Shown here one piece after another: positions 1-11,105 of a stretch of 64,000 nucleotides of DNA; within the stretch, counting starts at the first letter, position 1; the number at the start of each line of letters is the position of its first letter. The notes under the pieces were generated by a model. It saw nothing but the letters and a program-made list of their open reading frames with translations, did not search any database and was not told the origin of the DNA. Made by a program: the position numbers and the translations under genes. The stretch is from the NCBI RefSeq assembly GCF_000292915.1, contig NC_018513.1, forward strand, positions 3,399,656 through 3,463,655, written 5' to 3'. Source of the stretch: Burkholderia cepacia GG4. GTDB lineage: Bacteria > Pseudomonadota > Gammaproteobacteria > Burkholderiales > Burkholderiaceae.

Positions 1-1513
<1,513 letters not shown>

Positions 1514-1643
1514 GGGGACACCGTCGTAAAGGGGCCTCGAGGGCCGTTGAACCATTTTTTTGTTGCCGTCGTTCCCGCTCCCGACGGGAGACGGCACGGC
1601 CGACAGTGGATGGGCAAGCTTCGCCCGGGCCACCGGAATTCGG

Positions 1644-1673
1644 AATATACGCGACGAATCAAAGGAATAGCAA
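1644..1673 (-). promoter_or_regulatory. Predicted sigma70-type promoter of gltB
   Basis: Read on the minus strand, TTGCTA (1673-1668) and TATATT (1649-1644) are separated by 18 bases. This predicts a start near 1637 and a gltB leader of about 124 nt. The 289-base gap between gltB and the upstream gene holds this element and the terminator at 1753-1780; nothing else was recognised. Confidence 0.45.
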
Positions 1674-1752
1674 CAAAAACCGCTTGATCGAACCCCAATT
1701 AAACGCATGCTCCGATCTGGTGCCGTTTTATTAGGGACGTATCGCTTTGGTG

Positions 1753-1780
1753 CAAAAAGAAGCGGCGCACGCAGCGCCGC
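1753..1780 (-). terminator. Intrinsic terminator of the RAYT-like gene
   Basis: On the minus strand a GCGGCG/CGCCGC stem with a 7-base loop is followed by TTCTTTTT. It lies 23 bases beyond the stop of the transposase-like gene, so it should insulate that gene from gltB. Confidence 0.7.
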
Positions 1781-1802
1781 CTCGTGATCCGCCTTTCCCG
1801 CG

Positions 1803-2516
1803 TTACTGCTGGATCGGCGGCGTGTTCTCACGCACCTTTCTGGGGCGTCCGCGGGGCAGCGGCGAGACGCGCCGGTTCGCGGTGCGCGCCGCCCACTCGC
1901 GGTAATGCTCGCCGCCGAGCACCCAGCCCTTCAGCGTCGCCTGCTGGAGCTGATCGGCCTGCCGCTCGTCGAGCGGCTGCTCGCAGAGCTCCTTGTACGC
2001 GCGCTGACGGTCGAACGGCGTGTTGCCGAGCGCCCAGTAGAGCGGATGGTCCGTGATCAGGCTGTCGACGGTGAGTCCGACGTGGTGCCGGTAGCTCGAC
2101 CAGCGGTATGCGTCGGCCGTCGCAGCCAGCTGCGCGCGCACCGGGCTCATCTCGACCACGCGGCTCGCGAGCAGGAAATAGCGCTCGCCTTCGATCACGG
2201 TCGCGCGATAGCGGCCTTCCCACAGGGTGCCGCGCCGCGAATAACGCCGGTTGAAATGCGCGACGTAGCGGCGGCCGACCGCCTGCATCGCCTTCGGCAG
2301 GCTCGCCTCGTCGCTCGGCGTCACGAGCAGCTGCACCTGACGCGGGAGCAGCACGTAGGCATGCACCGAAAGATGGTGATCGCGCGCGGCGGCCTTCAGG
2401 CAATCGATGAAGAGTTCGTAATCCTGGTCGTCGACGAACGCGGGTTGCTGATCCAGGCCGCGCAGTATCACGTGCTGCGGCTGGTCGGGAACGTAGAGTC
2501 GTGCTAACCGTGCCAT
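1803..2516 (-). CDS. RAYT/IS200-like (Y1_Tnp fold) protein with lost HUH histidines
   Basis: A 237-residue relative of REP-associated tyrosine transposases. The chosen start gives the family N-terminus MARLARLYVP; an upstream in-frame start at 2594 would add 26 unlikely residues. Family landmarks visible are QHVILRG near the start, HAYVLLPRQVQLLVTP in the middle, GRRYVAHFNRRY with a candidate catalytic Tyr, and GTLWEGRYRA. The middle motif normally reads NHVHLL and supplies the two metal-binding His. Both are Gln here (RQVQLL), so single-strand nuclease activity is probably lost. No terminal inverted repeats, target duplication or flanking REP-type hairpins were seen. It may be a domesticated DNA-binding protein or a decaying copy. 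Its terminator and intact frame argue that it is still expressed. Confidence 0.8.
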   Translation of the reverse strand: MARLARLYVPDQPQHVILRGLDQQPAFVDDQDYELFIDCLKAAARDHHLSVHAYVLLPRQVQLLVTPSDEASLPKAMQAVGRRYVAHFNRRYSRRGTLWEGRYRATVIEGERYFLLASRVVEMSPVRAQLAATADAYRWSSYRHHVGLTVDSLITDHPLYWALGNTPFDRQRAYKELCEQPLDERQADQLQQATLKGWVLGGEHYREWAARTANRRVSPLPRGRPRKVRENTPPIQQ

Positions 2517-2651
2517 GCTGAATGTCCGTTTGAACGCGTTAGGAAATACCCGGGGGTCCGAAATTACGCATCTGCGTAGAATGCCTGTCCCCACGGGGCG
2601 CGGAAGCGTACGGTCGTGCGAATCCTAGGGAGAAAGCTCTAACTTGCGAGC

Positions 2652-2681
2652 TTGTTTGGTTTTAAACGCAGTCGTCATAAT
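2652..2681 (+). promoter_or_regulatory. Predicted promoter of ompW
   Basis: TTGTTT (2652-2657) and CATAAT (2676-2681) are separated by 18 bases and lie 28 bases before the ompW start, which is followed upstream by a strong GGAGGAG ribosome binding site. Confidence 0.45.
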
Positions 2682-2709
2682 GAGCACGCCTTTGATCGGA
2701 GGAGACACA

Positions 2710-3441
2710 ATGAAACGAAAACTAGCCATTACGAGGGCCATAGCGCTCGCATTTGCATTTGCGGGCGGTACGGCACACGCACAATCCGCAGGTGATTTCT
2801 ACGTCAGCACCGGCTGGCTGCACTTTGCGCCGCAGGACAGCAGCGATCCGCTGTTCGTGTACGGCGTAGGCGGCACGCCCATCAACCAGTCGATTCCCAA
2901 CACGGGCGCCGGCATCAACGACGCCGACACGCTTGGGCTCGCCGCGGGCTACTTCGTCACCGACCACATCTCCACCGAGCTCGTCATGGGGATCCCGCCG
3001 AAGTTCGACATTACCGGCAAGGGTCAGTTCTCACAGTTCGGCGTACTCGGCCGTGCGTACCAATGGAGCCCCGCCGTATTGCTTCGCTACCACTTCAACG
3101 ACGCCAACGCGAAGTTCCGTCCGTATGTCGGTGTCGGCGCGACGTATACCTGGTTCACCGGCGCAAAGATCACCAACGGCAGCTTCGAGAACGGCGTGCT
3201 CGGCGGTCCGACCAGCGCGACGACCAGCAACCAGTGGGCGCCCGTGTTCAACGCCGGCTTCACGTACAACTTCACGAAACACTGGTTCGGGGGCCTGTCG
3301 ATCTCGTACATCCCGATCAGCGTGACCGCGACCTTCACGACGGCCCGCCGGACGCCGGTCGGCACCCTGACCGAAACGTCGAAAGCTAAGATCTCGCTCA
3401 ATCCGATCGTCACGTACCTGAACCTCGGCTACCGCTTCTAA
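2710..3441 (+). CDS. ompW: OmpW family outer membrane beta-barrel protein
   Basis: A 243-residue precursor. The start at 2710 is preceded by GGAGGAG at good spacing and gives a classical signal peptide ending in GGTAHA, with cleavage before QSAGDF. The mature part alternates polar and hydrophobic residues like an eight-strand barrel and ends in LNLGYRF, the C-terminal aromatic signature for outer membrane insertion by the Bam machinery. OmpW proteins form narrow hydrophobic channels for small molecules; the substrate here cannot be inferred. It is a single-gene unit with its own predicted promoter and terminator. An earlier in-frame start at 2644 would put 22 residues in front of the signal peptide and is rejected. 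Confidence 0.88.
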   Translation: MKRKLAITRAIALAFAFAGGTAHAQSAGDFYVSTGWLHFAPQDSSDPLFVYGVGGTPINQSIPNTGAGINDADTLGLAAGYFVTDHISTELVMGIPPKFDITGKGQFSQFGVLGRAYQWSPAVLLRYHFNDANAKFRPYVGVGATYTWFTGAKITNGSFENGVLGGPTSATTSNQWAPVFNAGFTYNFTKHWFGGLSISYIPISVTATFTTARRTPVGTLTETSKAKISLNPIVTYLNLGYRF

Positions 3442-3524
3442 GCGTAGTCGAATATTTGGGGAATGGTTAATCCTGCTGCAATTTGTAGCGGATTTTTCCT
3501 TGAGTAACGGGCGCGCGATGCAAA

Positions 3525-3561
3525 ACGCCCCGGTCGGAATCCCGCCGGGGCGTCGTTTTTT
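3525..3561 (+). terminator. Intrinsic terminator after ompW
   Basis: A perfect 9-bp stem ACGCCCCGG/CCGGGGCGT with an 11-base loop is followed by CGTTTTTT. It separates ompW from the convergent ugp operon. Confidence 0.85.
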
Positions 3562-3606
3562 CGCGTCAGGCACGTTTCCGCGCAGGGTATTTCCCGATGC
3601 GAGGCG

Positions 3607-4371
3607 TTACACGATGTCGTCGAGTGCCGTCGGGCCGATCAGATCGATGCGGTCCGTGCAGACTGCATCGACACCCCAGCGCACGAGCTCGCGCGCCCGG
3701 GCCAGGTCGTTGACCGTATAGACCAGGATGCGCAACCCGGCCGCCCTGATCGCGCGCACGAGCGGCTCGTCGAGTTCGTTGTGGTTCGCGTGCAACGATA
3801 CGCAGCCGAGCGCGCCGACGACCTGCGCGTGCCAGTCGTCCGGCACCGCTTCGTAAAGCATTCCGCGCGGTAGCGCGGGCGCCGCCTCGCGCGCCTGCTG
3901 CAGCGCGTCGAACGAGAACGACGACAGCAACGGCGGCACGGCGGCGCCGCGCCAGTACGCGGCCGCATCGGTCGCAACCCGCTGCCCCGTGTCGCGCTCG
4001 CGGCCCGGGCACGGCTTGATCTCCACGTTCGCCGCCAGTCCGTGTGCGATACACCGCGCCGCCGCCGCCTCGAACGTCGGCATGCGTTCGCCGGCGAAGC
4101 GCGCGTCGAACCACGCGCCCGCGTCGAGCGCGGCCAGCGCCGCATAGCGCATGCCCGCTGCCGGCCCGCTGCCGTTCGACGTACGGTCGACCGTGTCGTC
4201 GTGCAGCAGGAACGTCACGTCGTCGGCGGACAGCTTCGCGTCGAACTCGACCATCCGGTGACCGCGCCGCGCGCCCTCATCGAACGCGGCAAGCGTGTTC
4301 TCCGGCGCAAGCGTGCCGCCGCCGCGATGTGCGACGACGCGCGGATAGGGCCAGTCGGTACGGGAAGTCAT
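3607..4371 (-). CDS. ugpQ: Glycerophosphodiester phosphodiesterase (cytosolic)
   Basis: A 254-residue GDPD enzyme that hydrolyses glycerophosphodiesters to glycerol-3-phosphate plus an alcohol. The start MTSRTDWPYP is chosen because GCGAGG lies six bases upstream and the catalytic AHRGG comes at the usual place near the N-terminus; a start at 4419 would overlap ugpC. Further active-site segments are APENTLAAF, VEFDAKLSADD and LLHDDTVDRT, which supply the metal-binding acids and the second His, then NVEIKP. There is no signal peptide, matching a cytosolic enzyme acting on diesters taken up by UgpBAEC. It is the last gene of the operon, as in E. coli. Confidence 0.92.
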   Translation of the reverse strand: MTSRTDWPYPRVVAHRGGGTLAPENTLAAFDEGARRGHRMVEFDAKLSADDVTFLLHDDTVDRTSNGSGPAAGMRYAALAALDAGAWFDARFAGERMPTFEAAAARCIAHGLAANVEIKPCPGRERDTGQRVATDAAAYWRGAAVPPLLSSFSFDALQQAREAAPALPRGMLYEAVPDDWHAQVVGALGCVSLHANHNELDEPLVRAIRAAGLRILVYTVNDLARARELVRWGVDAVCTDRIDLIGPTALDDIV

Positions 4372-4408
4372 CGTGAGCCTCGCAGCGGGTTCAGCAGGTT
4401 CGTCAGGG

Positions 4409-5494
4409 TCAGCCGGCACGCTTGCCGGTCTCGGGATCGAAGAAATGCAGCCGGTGCGCAGGCAGCGCGGCGCCCAGCGCCGTGCCGCGCGCCGGGCGAT
4501 CCGCGTGCGGCAAGCGCACCGCGACGTCGTGGCTGCCCCAGCGGCCGTGCGCGAGATTATCCGCGCCGAGCAGCTCGCACGAATCGACCGGCAGCGTCGC
4601 CTGCGCGACGCCCGGCTGCGGCGTCATGTGCTCCGGCCGCACGCCCAGCACCCAGTCGCGCCCGGTGGCGATCGCGCTGCCGATGCCCGGCGCGCCGGCG
4701 ACCGGCAGCGCCGGGCCGCCACCTGCGACCGTGAACGTCGCGCCATCCTCCGACAGCCGGCCGTGCATCAGGTTCATCGCCGGCGAGCCGATGAAGCCGG
4801 CGACGAACACCGTTGCCGGCTTCTCGTACACGTCGACCGGCGCGCCGATCTGCTCCGCGTAGCCGCGGTTCATCACGATCACGCGCTGCGCGAGCGTCAT
4901 CGCCTCGATCTGGTCGTGCGTCACGTACACGCTCGTCGTCGCGAGCCGCGCATGCAGCCGCTGGATCTCGAGCCGCATCTGCACGCGCAGCTTCGCATCG
5001 AGGTTCGACAATGGCTCGTCGAACAGAAAGACGGACGGCTCGCGCACGATCGCGCGTCCCATTGCGACGCGTTGCCGCTGGCCGCCCGACAGTTCGCGCG
5101 GCCGCCGCGCGAGCAGCGGCTCGAGCTCGAGAATCTTCGCGGCCGCGGCCACCCGCGTGTCGATCGTCGCGCGCTCGATGCCGCGGATCTTCAGCCCGTA
5201 GCCCATGTTCTGCGCGACCGTCATGTGCGGATACAGCGCGTAGTTCTGGAACACCATCGCGATGTCGCGATCCTTCGGCTCCAGCGCGTTCACCACGCGG
5301 TCGCCGATCGCGATCTCGCCGTCCGTCACCGTCTCGAGCCCCGCGATCATCCGCAGCAACGTCGACTTGCCGCAGCCCGACGGGCCGACCAGCACGATGA
5401 ATTCGCCGTCGGCGATCTCCACGTCGATGCCGTGCAGCACATGCTGCTTGCCGTCGTAGGATTTCCTGACGCCCTTCAAGCTCAGCGCAGCCAT
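4409..5494 (-). CDS. ugpC: sn-glycerol-3-phosphate ABC transporter, ATPase
   Basis: A 361-residue nucleotide-binding subunit of the MalK type. Visible motifs in order are Walker [10 protein letters not shown], the Q-loop region [10 protein letters not shown], signature [14 protein letters not shown], Walker [17 protein letters not shown] and the H-loop [10 protein letters not shown]. The C-terminal third is the TOBE/OB regulatory domain, with GVRPEHM. The start [15 protein letters not shown] is the family start; 47 upstream in-frame residues are dismissed. It energises uptake through UgpA and UgpE and lies 32 bases downstream of ugpE. Confidence 0.94.
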   Translation of the reverse strand: MAALSLKGVRKSYDGKQHVLHGIDVEIADGEFIVLVGPSGCGKSTLLRMIAGLETVTDGEIAIGDRVVNALEPKDRDIAMVFQNYALYPHMTVAQNMGYGLKIRGIERATIDTRVAAAAKILELEPLLARRPRELSGGQRQRVAMGRAIVREPSVFLFDEPLSNLDAKLRVQMRLEIQRLHARLATTSVYVTHDQIEAMTLAQRVIVMNRGYAEQIGAPVDVYEKPATVFVAGFIGSPAMNLMHGRLSEDGATFTVAGGGPALPVAGAPGIGSAIATGRDWVLGVRPEHMTPQPGVAQATLPVDSCELLGADNLAHGRWGSHDVAVRLPHADRPARGTALGAALPAHRLHFFDPETGKRAG

Positions 5495-5526
5495 ACTTGG
5501 TCCTTCTCCCGGTTGCCGTCCGTTGA

Positions 5527-6372
5527 CTATTTTTCGGAATCGACGAGGCCGCGCACGAACCAGCGCTGCATCGCCAGCACGACGACGAGCGGCGGGATCA
5601 TCGCCAGCAGCGTCGCCGCCATCACGTATTGCCATTCAGTCGCGGCGTCGCCGCTCGCGATCATCGTCTTGATGCCCACCACCGCCGTCGACAGCGACGC
5701 CTCCGTCGTGATCAGGATCGGCCACAGATACTGGTTCCAGCCGTAGATGAACGTGATCACGAACAGCGCCGCGATGCTCGTCTTCGACAGCGGCAGCACG
5801 ACGTCCCAGAAGAAGCGCAGCGGCCCCGCGCCGTCGATGCGCGCGGCGTCCATCAGCTCGTCAGGCAGCGTCATGAAGAACTGGCGGAACAGGAACGTCG
5901 CGGTCGCCGACGCGATCAGCGGCAGCGTGAGCCCCGCGTAGGTGTTCGTCAGGTGCAGCGTCGACACGACCTGCACGGTCGGGAAGATCCGCACCTCGAC
6001 CGGCAGCATCAGCGTGATGAAGATCAGCCAGAACGCCGTGTTGCGGAACGGGAAGCGGAAATAGACGATCGCGTAGGCGGACAGGATCGACACCGCGATC
6101 TTGCCGACCGCGATCCCGAGCGCCATCGCGAAGCTGTTGACGAGCAGCCGGCCGAACGGTGCCGTCGTGCCGCCGCTGCCGTGCCCCCAGATGTACGCGA
6201 TGTTCTCCAGCAGGTGCGTGCTCGGCACCAGCGACAGCGGGATCGTGAACACTTCCTGCGCGTTCATCGTCGCCGCGCAGAACGCGACGTACACGGGAAA
6301 CACGATCAGCACGACGCCCGCGATCAGCACCCCGTGGCAGAACAGGTCAAAGCCCTTGCGATTTTCGATCAT
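5527..6372 (-). CDS. ugpE: sn-glycerol-3-phosphate ABC transporter, permease UgpE
   Basis: A 281-residue inner membrane permease of the MalG family with about six transmembrane helices. The EAA loop that contacts the ATPase is visible as [13 protein letters not shown]. The ATG at 6372 overlaps the ugpA stop as ATGA, a translational coupling arrangement that also fixes the start. With UgpA it forms the channel that receives glycerol-3-phosphate or glycerophosphodiesters from UgpB. Confidence 0.93.
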   Translation of the reverse strand: MIENRKGFDLFCHGVLIAGVVLIVFPVYVAFCAATMNAQEVFTIPLSLVPSTHLLENIAYIWGHGSGGTTAPFGRLLVNSFAMALGIAVGKIAVSILSAYAIVYFRFPFRNTAFWLIFITLMLPVEVRIFPTVQVVSTLHLTNTYAGLTLPLIASATATFLFRQFFMTLPDELMDAARIDGAGPLRFFWDVVLPLSKTSIAALFVITFIYGWNQYLWPILITTEASLSTAVVGIKTMIASGDAATEWQYVMAATLLAMIPPLVVVLAMQRWFVRGLVDSEK

Positions 6373-7253
6373 GCGTATTGCACCCTGCGTTCGACGAAGC
6401 GGAACTGGATCACCGTGAGCCCGACGACGATGATCATCAGCACGACCGACTGCGCGCCCGAGCTGCCGATGTCGAGCCCCTGGAAGCCTTCCGTGAAGAT
6501 CTTGTAGATCAGCGTCTTCGTGCTTTGCGCGGGGCCGCCGGCAGTGGCCGCGTCGATCACCGGGAACGTGTCGAAGAACGCGTAGACGAGATTCACGACC
6601 AGCAGGAAGAAGCTCGTCGGCGACAGCAGCGGCAGCGCGATGTTGAAGAAGCGCCGCACGGGCCCGGCGCCGTCGATCGCCGCCGCCTCGATCAGCGAGC
6701 GCGGGATCGCCTGCAGGCCCGCATAGAAGAACAGGAAGTTGTAGCTCACCTGCTTCCACACCGACGCGAGCACGACCAGGAACATCGCCTGGCTGCCGTT
6801 CAGCGCGTGATTCCAGACGATGCCGCCCTTCGCGAGCGCGTAGGTCACCAGGCCGATGCTCGGGTTAAACAGGAAGGCCCACAGCACGGCCGCGATCGTC
6901 GGCGCGACCGCGTACGGCCAGATCAGCAGCGTGCGGTACGCGCGCGCGCCGCGGATCACGCGATCGGCGCACGCGGCGAGCAGCAGCGACACGACGAGCC
7001 CGCTGACGGTGACGAGCGAGCTAAACACCAGCGTCGTGCGAAACGAGTCGAGATACAGCGGGTCGGCGAACAGGCGCGTGAAGTTCGCGAAGCCGACGAA
7101 TTCGCTCGACGTGCCGAACGCATCCTGCATCTGCGTCGACTGCCACAGCGCGACGCCGGCCGGCCACAGGAAGAATACGGCGGTGATCGCGAGCTGCGGC
7201 GCGATCAGCAGGTACGGCAGCAGGCTCGCGCCAAAACGGGAACGGGATTGCAT
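6369..7253 (-). CDS. ugpA: sn-glycerol-3-phosphate ABC transporter, permease UgpA
   Basis: A permease of the MalF type, 294 residues from the Met chosen here ([10 protein letters not shown]), close to the length of E. coli UgpA. A further ATG seven codons upstream (7274) is possible, as neither start has a clear ribosome binding site. The EAA loop reads [12 protein letters not shown]. About six membrane helices are evident. The gene follows ugpB after a 97-base gap that holds a very stable hairpin (7292-7333), and its stop overlaps the ugpE start by four bases. Confidence 0.9.
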   Translation of the reverse strand: MQSRSRFGASLLPYLLIAPQLAITAVFFLWPAGVALWQSTQMQDAFGTSSEFVGFANFTRLFADPLYLDSFRTTLVFSSLVTVSGLVVSLLLAACADRVIRGARAYRTLLIWPYAVAPTIAAVLWAFLFNPSIGLVTYALAKGGIVWNHALNGSQAMFLVVLASVWKQVSYNFLFFYAGLQAIPRSLIEAAAIDGAGPVRRFFNIALPLLSPTSFFLLVVNLVYAFFDTFPVIDAATAGGPAQSTKTLIYKIFTEGFQGLDIGSSGAQSVVLMIIVVGLTVIQFRFVERRVQYA

Positions 7254-7291
7254 CGCGGGCATCCGGTCAGGCAAAACGGGAAGGAAGCCGC

Positions 7292-7333
7292 GCCGCCGGC
7301 CCGCGCGCGCGCATGCGCGACGGGGCCGGCGGC
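7292..7333 (-). promoter_or_regulatory. Stable intercistronic hairpin between ugpB and ugpA
   Basis: An 11-bp perfect stem GCCGCCGGCCC/GGGCCGGCGGC encloses a CGCGCATGCGCG-like loop, with no U-tract. In many ABC operons such structures protect the upstream binding-protein message from 3' exonucleases, raising its level over the permeases. That role is inference here. Confidence 0.6.
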
Positions 7334-7350
7334 ACGAACGCGATGCGGGC

Positions 7351-8682
7351 TCAACCGCCCGACTTCTCGAAGCGGCGCAGCAGTTCGTCGCCGCGCGACG
7401 CCGCCGAATCGAGCGCGTCCTTCGGCGACTTCTTCTGCGCCCAGACCTGCTCCAGCTCTTCGTCGACCACCGTGCGGATCTGCGGCATGTTGCCGAGGCG
7501 CAGCCCCTTCGTGTAAGGCAGCGGCGGCTTGTTCATCATCTGCTTGATCGCGGTTTCCGCGCTCGGGTTCTTCGCATAGAAGCCCTGCTGGCGCGTGAGG
7601 TCGTACGCGGCCGTCGTAACCGGCAGGTAGCCCGTTTCCTGGTGCCACTTCGCGGCGACCGGCGGCGAGGCCAGGAACGCGAGGAATTTCGCGACGCCCT
7701 TGTAGGTCGCCGGATCCTTGCCGGCCAGCACCCACAGGCTCGCGCCGCCGATGATCGCGTTCTGCGGCGCACCCTTCACGTTCGCGTCGTACGGCATCAT
7801 TCCGGTGCCGTAGCTGAACTTCGCGAACTTCTGCACGTTCGCGAGCGCGCCCGACGACGTCGTCATGATCCCGCAGTCGCCGCTGTAGAACTTCGCCGAC
7901 GCTTCATCCTTGCGGCCCGCGTACGTGAACGTGCCATCCTTTTGCATCTGCTGCAGGAACGCGATGTGCGCGATCTGCTGCGGCTTGTTGAACTCGAGCG
8001 CCGCGTCCGTGCCGTCGAAACCGTTGTTGCGGCTCGCGAACGGCAGGGCATGCCACGCGCTGTAGTTCTCGAGCTGGATCCAGCCCTGCCAGCCGGTCGT
8101 GAAGCCGCAGGCCATCCCGGACTTGCGCAGCTTCTCCGCGTCGGCCTGCACGTCGGCCCACGTCTTCGGCGGCTGGTTCGGATCGAGCCCGGCCTTCTTG
8201 AAGGCGTCCTTGTTGTAGTACAGCACCGGCGTCGAGCTGTTGAACGGCATCGACACGAGATGGCCCGTCTTCGCATCGCTGTAGTAGCTCGCGATGGTCG
8301 GCACGAATGCCTTTTCGTCGAGCGGCACGCCGGCCTGCTTGAACACGTCGGAGACGGGTACGACGGCCTTCTTCGCCTGCATCATCGTTGCAGTGCCGAC
8401 TTCATAGACCTGGAGGATCGCCGGCGCGTTGCCGCTGCGATAGGCGGCGATGCCCGCTGCGAGCGCCTGGTCGTAGGTGCCCTTGAAGACCGGCACGATC
8501 TTGTAGTCGCTCTGCGATGCATTGAACTGCGCGGCGATCTCGTTCACCCGTTCGCCGAGCGCCGACTCCATCGCATGCCAGAACTGGATTTCCGTCACGG
8601 CGAACGCCGCATGCTGCACACCGAACATCAGCGCGCCGCCGAGCGCGATCGAACGAACCACTGTCCCCGCAGGCTTCATCAT
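7351..8682 (-). CDS. ugpB: sn-glycerol-3-phosphate-binding periplasmic protein
   Basis: A precursor of about 443 residues, the family 1 extracellular solute-binding protein of the Ugp transporter. A purine-rich GGGAGAGAGG lies just before three consecutive ATG codons. The second of these is taken as the start for spacing, but 8685 or 8679 are equally plausible. A signal peptide ends near GVQHAAFA, with mature [16 protein letters not shown], the conserved ligand-domain start. The segment [19 protein letters not shown] is typical of UgpB. It is the first gene of ugpBAECQ. A PhoB-like half site lies upstream (8759-8775), fitting the known phosphate-starvation control of ugp. Confidence 0.93.
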   Translation of the reverse strand: MMKPAGTVVRSIALGGALMFGVQHAAFAVTEIQFWHAMESALGERVNEIAAQFNASQSDYKIVPVFKGTYDQALAAGIAAYRSGNAPAILQVYEVGTATMMQAKKAVVPVSDVFKQAGVPLDEKAFVPTIASYYSDAKTGHLVSMPFNSSTPVLYYNKDAFKKAGLDPNQPPKTWADVQADAEKLRKSGMACGFTTGWQGWIQLENYSAWHALPFASRNNGFDGTDAALEFNKPQQIAHIAFLQQMQKDGTFTYAGRKDEASAKFYSGDCGIMTTSSGALANVQKFAKFSYGTGMMPYDANVKGAPQNAIIGGASLWVLAGKDPATYKGVAKFLAFLASPPVAAKWHQETGYLPVTTAAYDLTRQQGFYAKNPSAETAIKQMMNKPPLPYTKGLRLGNMPQIRTVVDEELEQVWAQKKSPKDALDSAASRGDELLRRFEKSGG

Positions 8683-8758
8683 CATCGACCTCTCTCCCAT
8701 GAAAACGTTACCAACAGCGTGTGCAACATTCCCATCGCCATTGAACCGGCGAAGTCTA

Positions 8759-8775
8759 GTGATCGTTTGTGACAG
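8759..8775 (-). promoter_or_regulatory. Possible Pho box upstream of ugpB
   Basis: On the minus strand a perfect CTGTCAC half site (8775-8769) is followed after three bases by CGATCAC (8765-8759), which matches the consensus half site at 5 of 7 positions. Canonical Pho boxes repeat every 11 bases, here 10, so this is tentative. It directly abuts the dgt stop codon. Confidence 0.3.
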
Positions 8776-9984
8776 TCAGTTGTCGCTGATGACGAACAGG
8801 CGCTGGTATTCCTTCAACGCGAAGCGGTCGGTCATGCCGGCGATGTAGTGCGCGACGAGGCGCGGCTGCTGCGCTTCGTCGTCCGACTGGTACGGCGGCG
8901 GCAGCAGGCGCGGATCGTCGATGAACGCGTCGAACAGCCCGGTGACCACGCGCTGCGCCTTGCTCGCCATGCGCATCACCTTGTAGTGGCGATACAGGTT
9001 CTTGAACAGGAAACGCTTGAGGGCGGCCGCCTGCGCGGCGACCGCTTCGCTGTGCGCCACGAGCGGCGGCGCCGCGCGCACGTCGTCGAGCGACGCGGGC
9101 GCGACGCGCACGAGATTGCGCGTGGTCTCGTCGATCAGGTCGACGATCAGCGTGTTGATGATGCGACGCACCGTCTCGTGCACGAGGCGGCGGCCTTCGA
9201 GATGCGGGAAATCGGCGAGCGCCGCTTCGTAGTGGCGCTGCCACAGCTCGACTTCGGCGAGCTGCTCGATCGTGATCAGGCCGGAGCGCAGGCCGTCGTC
9301 GACATCATGGTTGTTGTATGCGATTTCATCCGCGATGTTCGCGAGCTGCGCCTCCAGCGATGGCTGGCGGCCCTGCAGGAAGCGCTCGCCAAGCGCGCCG
9401 AGCTTGCGTGCGTTCTCGCGCGAGCAGTGCTTGAGGATGCCTTCGCGCGTCTCGAAGCACAGGTTGAGGCCGTTGAACGCGCCGTAGTGCTCCTCGAGCT
9501 CGTCGACGACGGCCAGGCTCTGCAGGTTGTGCTCGAAGCCGCCGTGTTCGCGCATGCACGCGTTCAGCGCGTCCTGTCCGGCATGGCCGAACGGCGTATG
9601 ACCAAGATCGTGCGCGAGCGAGATCGCTTCGACGAGATCCTCGTTGAGCCGCAGGTTGCGTGCGACCGAACGCGCGATCTGCGCGACTTCGAGGCTGTGC
9701 GTGAGGCGGGTTCGGAACAGGTCGCCTTCGTGATTGACGAAGACCTGCGTCTTGTATTCGAGCCGGCGGAACGCGGTCGAATGAACGATGCGGTCGCGGT
9801 CGCGCTGGAATTCGGTGCGCGCCGCCGGCGGCGTTTCCTGATGGCGGCGGCCGCGCGACTGCGACGCGTGGGCGGCATACGGAGCGAGATGAGCTTCCAG
9901 CGCCGCCAGCGTCGGCGGCTCGGCCAGCGTCGCGACGGATGCGCGGCCGGCTTTGGTCGGTTTGCTGCTGGATGTCTCGCTCAC
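8776..9984 (-). CDS. dgt: Deoxyguanosinetriphosphate triphosphohydrolase-like HD protein
   Basis: A 402-residue dNTP triphosphohydrolase that cleaves dNTP to deoxynucleoside and tripolyphosphate. HD-domain metal ligands appear as [10 protein letters not shown], then [11 protein letters not shown], and a later aspartate in [15 protein letters not shown]. The N-terminal region contains the RRHQE and [18 protein letters not shown] segments typical of the family. It is the last gene of a minus-strand series after aroK and aroB, 41 bases from aroB, an order common in Burkholderia relatives. It may serve dNTP pool control. The exact preferred nucleotide cannot be read from sequence. Confidence 0.92.
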   Translation of the reverse strand: MSETSSSKPTKAGRASVATLAEPPTLAALEAHLAPYAAHASQSRGRRHQETPPAARTEFQRDRDRIVHSTAFRRLEYKTQVFVNHEGDLFRTRLTHSLEVAQIARSVARNLRLNEDLVEAISLAHDLGHTPFGHAGQDALNACMREHGGFEHNLQSLAVVDELEEHYGAFNGLNLCFETREGILKHCSRENARKLGALGERFLQGRQPSLEAQLANIADEIAYNNHDVDDGLRSGLITIEQLAEVELWQRHYEAALADFPHLEGRRLVHETVRRIINTLIVDLIDETTRNLVRVAPASLDDVRAAPPLVAHSEAVAAQAAALKRFLFKNLYRHYKVMRMASKAQRVVTGLFDAFIDDPRLLPPPYQSDDEAQQPRLVAHYIAGMTDRFALKEYQRLFVISDN

Positions 9985-10025
9985 GTCTCCTCCATGTCAG
10001 GGGCGCCGGGGCATCCGGGCCGCCG

Positions 10026-11105
10026 TTACCGGGTCGTCTGCGCCAGTGTTGCGAATACGGCTTCGTCGGGCGCCTGCGCGATCAGCGTATCGCCGAATCG
10101 CTTCAGCAGGATGAACTTGATCGCGCCGGCTTCGGCTTTCTTGTCGACGCGCATCAGGTCCATGTAGCGCGCGTCGCCGAGTGCCGGCCCGCGGACCGGC
10201 AGGTGCGCGGCGGCGATCACCGCATCCAGGCGCTGCCGCGACGCTTCGTCGAGGAGGCCGAGCCGCACCGACAGGTCGCCCGCCATCACCATCCCGCAGC
10301 CGACCGCTTCGCCGTGCAGCCATTCGCCGTAGCCGAGCCCGGCCTCGATCGCATGGCCGAACGTATGGCCGAAGTTCAGGATCGCGCGCAGCCCGCCTTC
10401 GCGTTCGTCGGCCGCGACCACGCTCGCCTTGATCTCGCACGAACGCTTCACTGCATGCGCGAGCACGGCCGGCTCGCGCCGGTTCAGCGCATCGACGTTC
10501 GCCTCGATCCAGTCGAAGAATTCCGCATCGGCGATCGCGCCCGTCTTGATGACCTCGGCGACGCCGGCCGCCAGCTCGCGATCGGGCAGCGTCGTCAGCG
10601 CGCCGATATCGGCGATCACCGCCTGCGGCTGGTAGAACGCGCCGATCATGTTCTTGCCGAGCGGGTGGTTGATGCCCGTCTTGCCGCCGACCGACGAATC
10701 GACCTGCGACAGCAGCGTCGTCGGCACCTGGATGAACGGCACGCCGCGCATGTAGCATGCGGCGGCGAAGCCGGTCATGTCACCGATCACGCCGCCGCCG
10801 AGTGCGACGAGCGTCGTCTTGCGATCCGCACGCTCGGTCAGCAGCCCGTCGAAGATCAGGTTCAGCGTTTCCCAGTTCTTGAATGCCTCGCCGTCCGGCA
10901 GCACGACCGTCGATACGCGCTTGCCGAGCGGCGCGAGCGCCGCGCGCAGCGCGTCGCCATAGAGCGGATCGACCGTCGTGTTCGTGACGATCGTGACGGA
11001 CGAACCGTTGATGTGAGGGGCGAACAGCTCGGTGCGGCCGATCAGGCCGGCACCAATGTGAATCGGATAGGCGCGGTCGCCCAGATCGACGTTGACGGTA
11101 ATCAT
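10026..11105 (-). CDS. aroB: 3-dehydroquinate synthase
   Basis: A 359-residue enzyme of the shikimate pathway that converts DAHP to 3-dehydroquinate using NAD and a divalent metal. The start [18 protein letters not shown] is fixed by an ATGA overlap with the aroK stop. Visible motifs are [19 protein letters not shown] (NAD/phosphate site), then [19 protein letters not shown] and [11 protein letters not shown], and the metal-binding region [12 protein letters not shown]. The length equals the family norm. An in-frame extension to 11372 lies within aroK and is not real. Confidence 0.96.
   Translation of the reverse strand: MITVNVDLGDRAYPIHIGAGLIGRTELFAPHINGSSVTIVTNTTVDPLYGDALRAALAPLGKRVSTVVLPDGEAFKNWETLNLIFDGLLTERADRKTTLVALGGGVIGDMTGFAAACYMRGVPFIQVPTTLLSQVDSSVGGKTGINHPLGKNMIGAFYQPQAVIADIGALTTLPDRELAAGVAEVIKTGAIADAEFFDWIEANVDALNRREPAVLAHAVKRSCEIKASVVAADEREGGLRAILNFGHTFGHAIEAGLGYGEWLHGEAVGCGMVMAGDLSVRLGLLDEASRQRLDAVIAAAHLPVRGPALGDARYMDLMRVDKKAEAGAIKFILLKRFGDTLIAQAPDEAVFATLAQTTR

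Noticed and set aside
1803..2594. Insertion sequence with ends and target duplication around the RAYT-like gene
   Set aside because: No inverted or subterminal repeats, passenger gene or direct repeats were found, and both catalytic His are missing, so a mobile element call is not supported.
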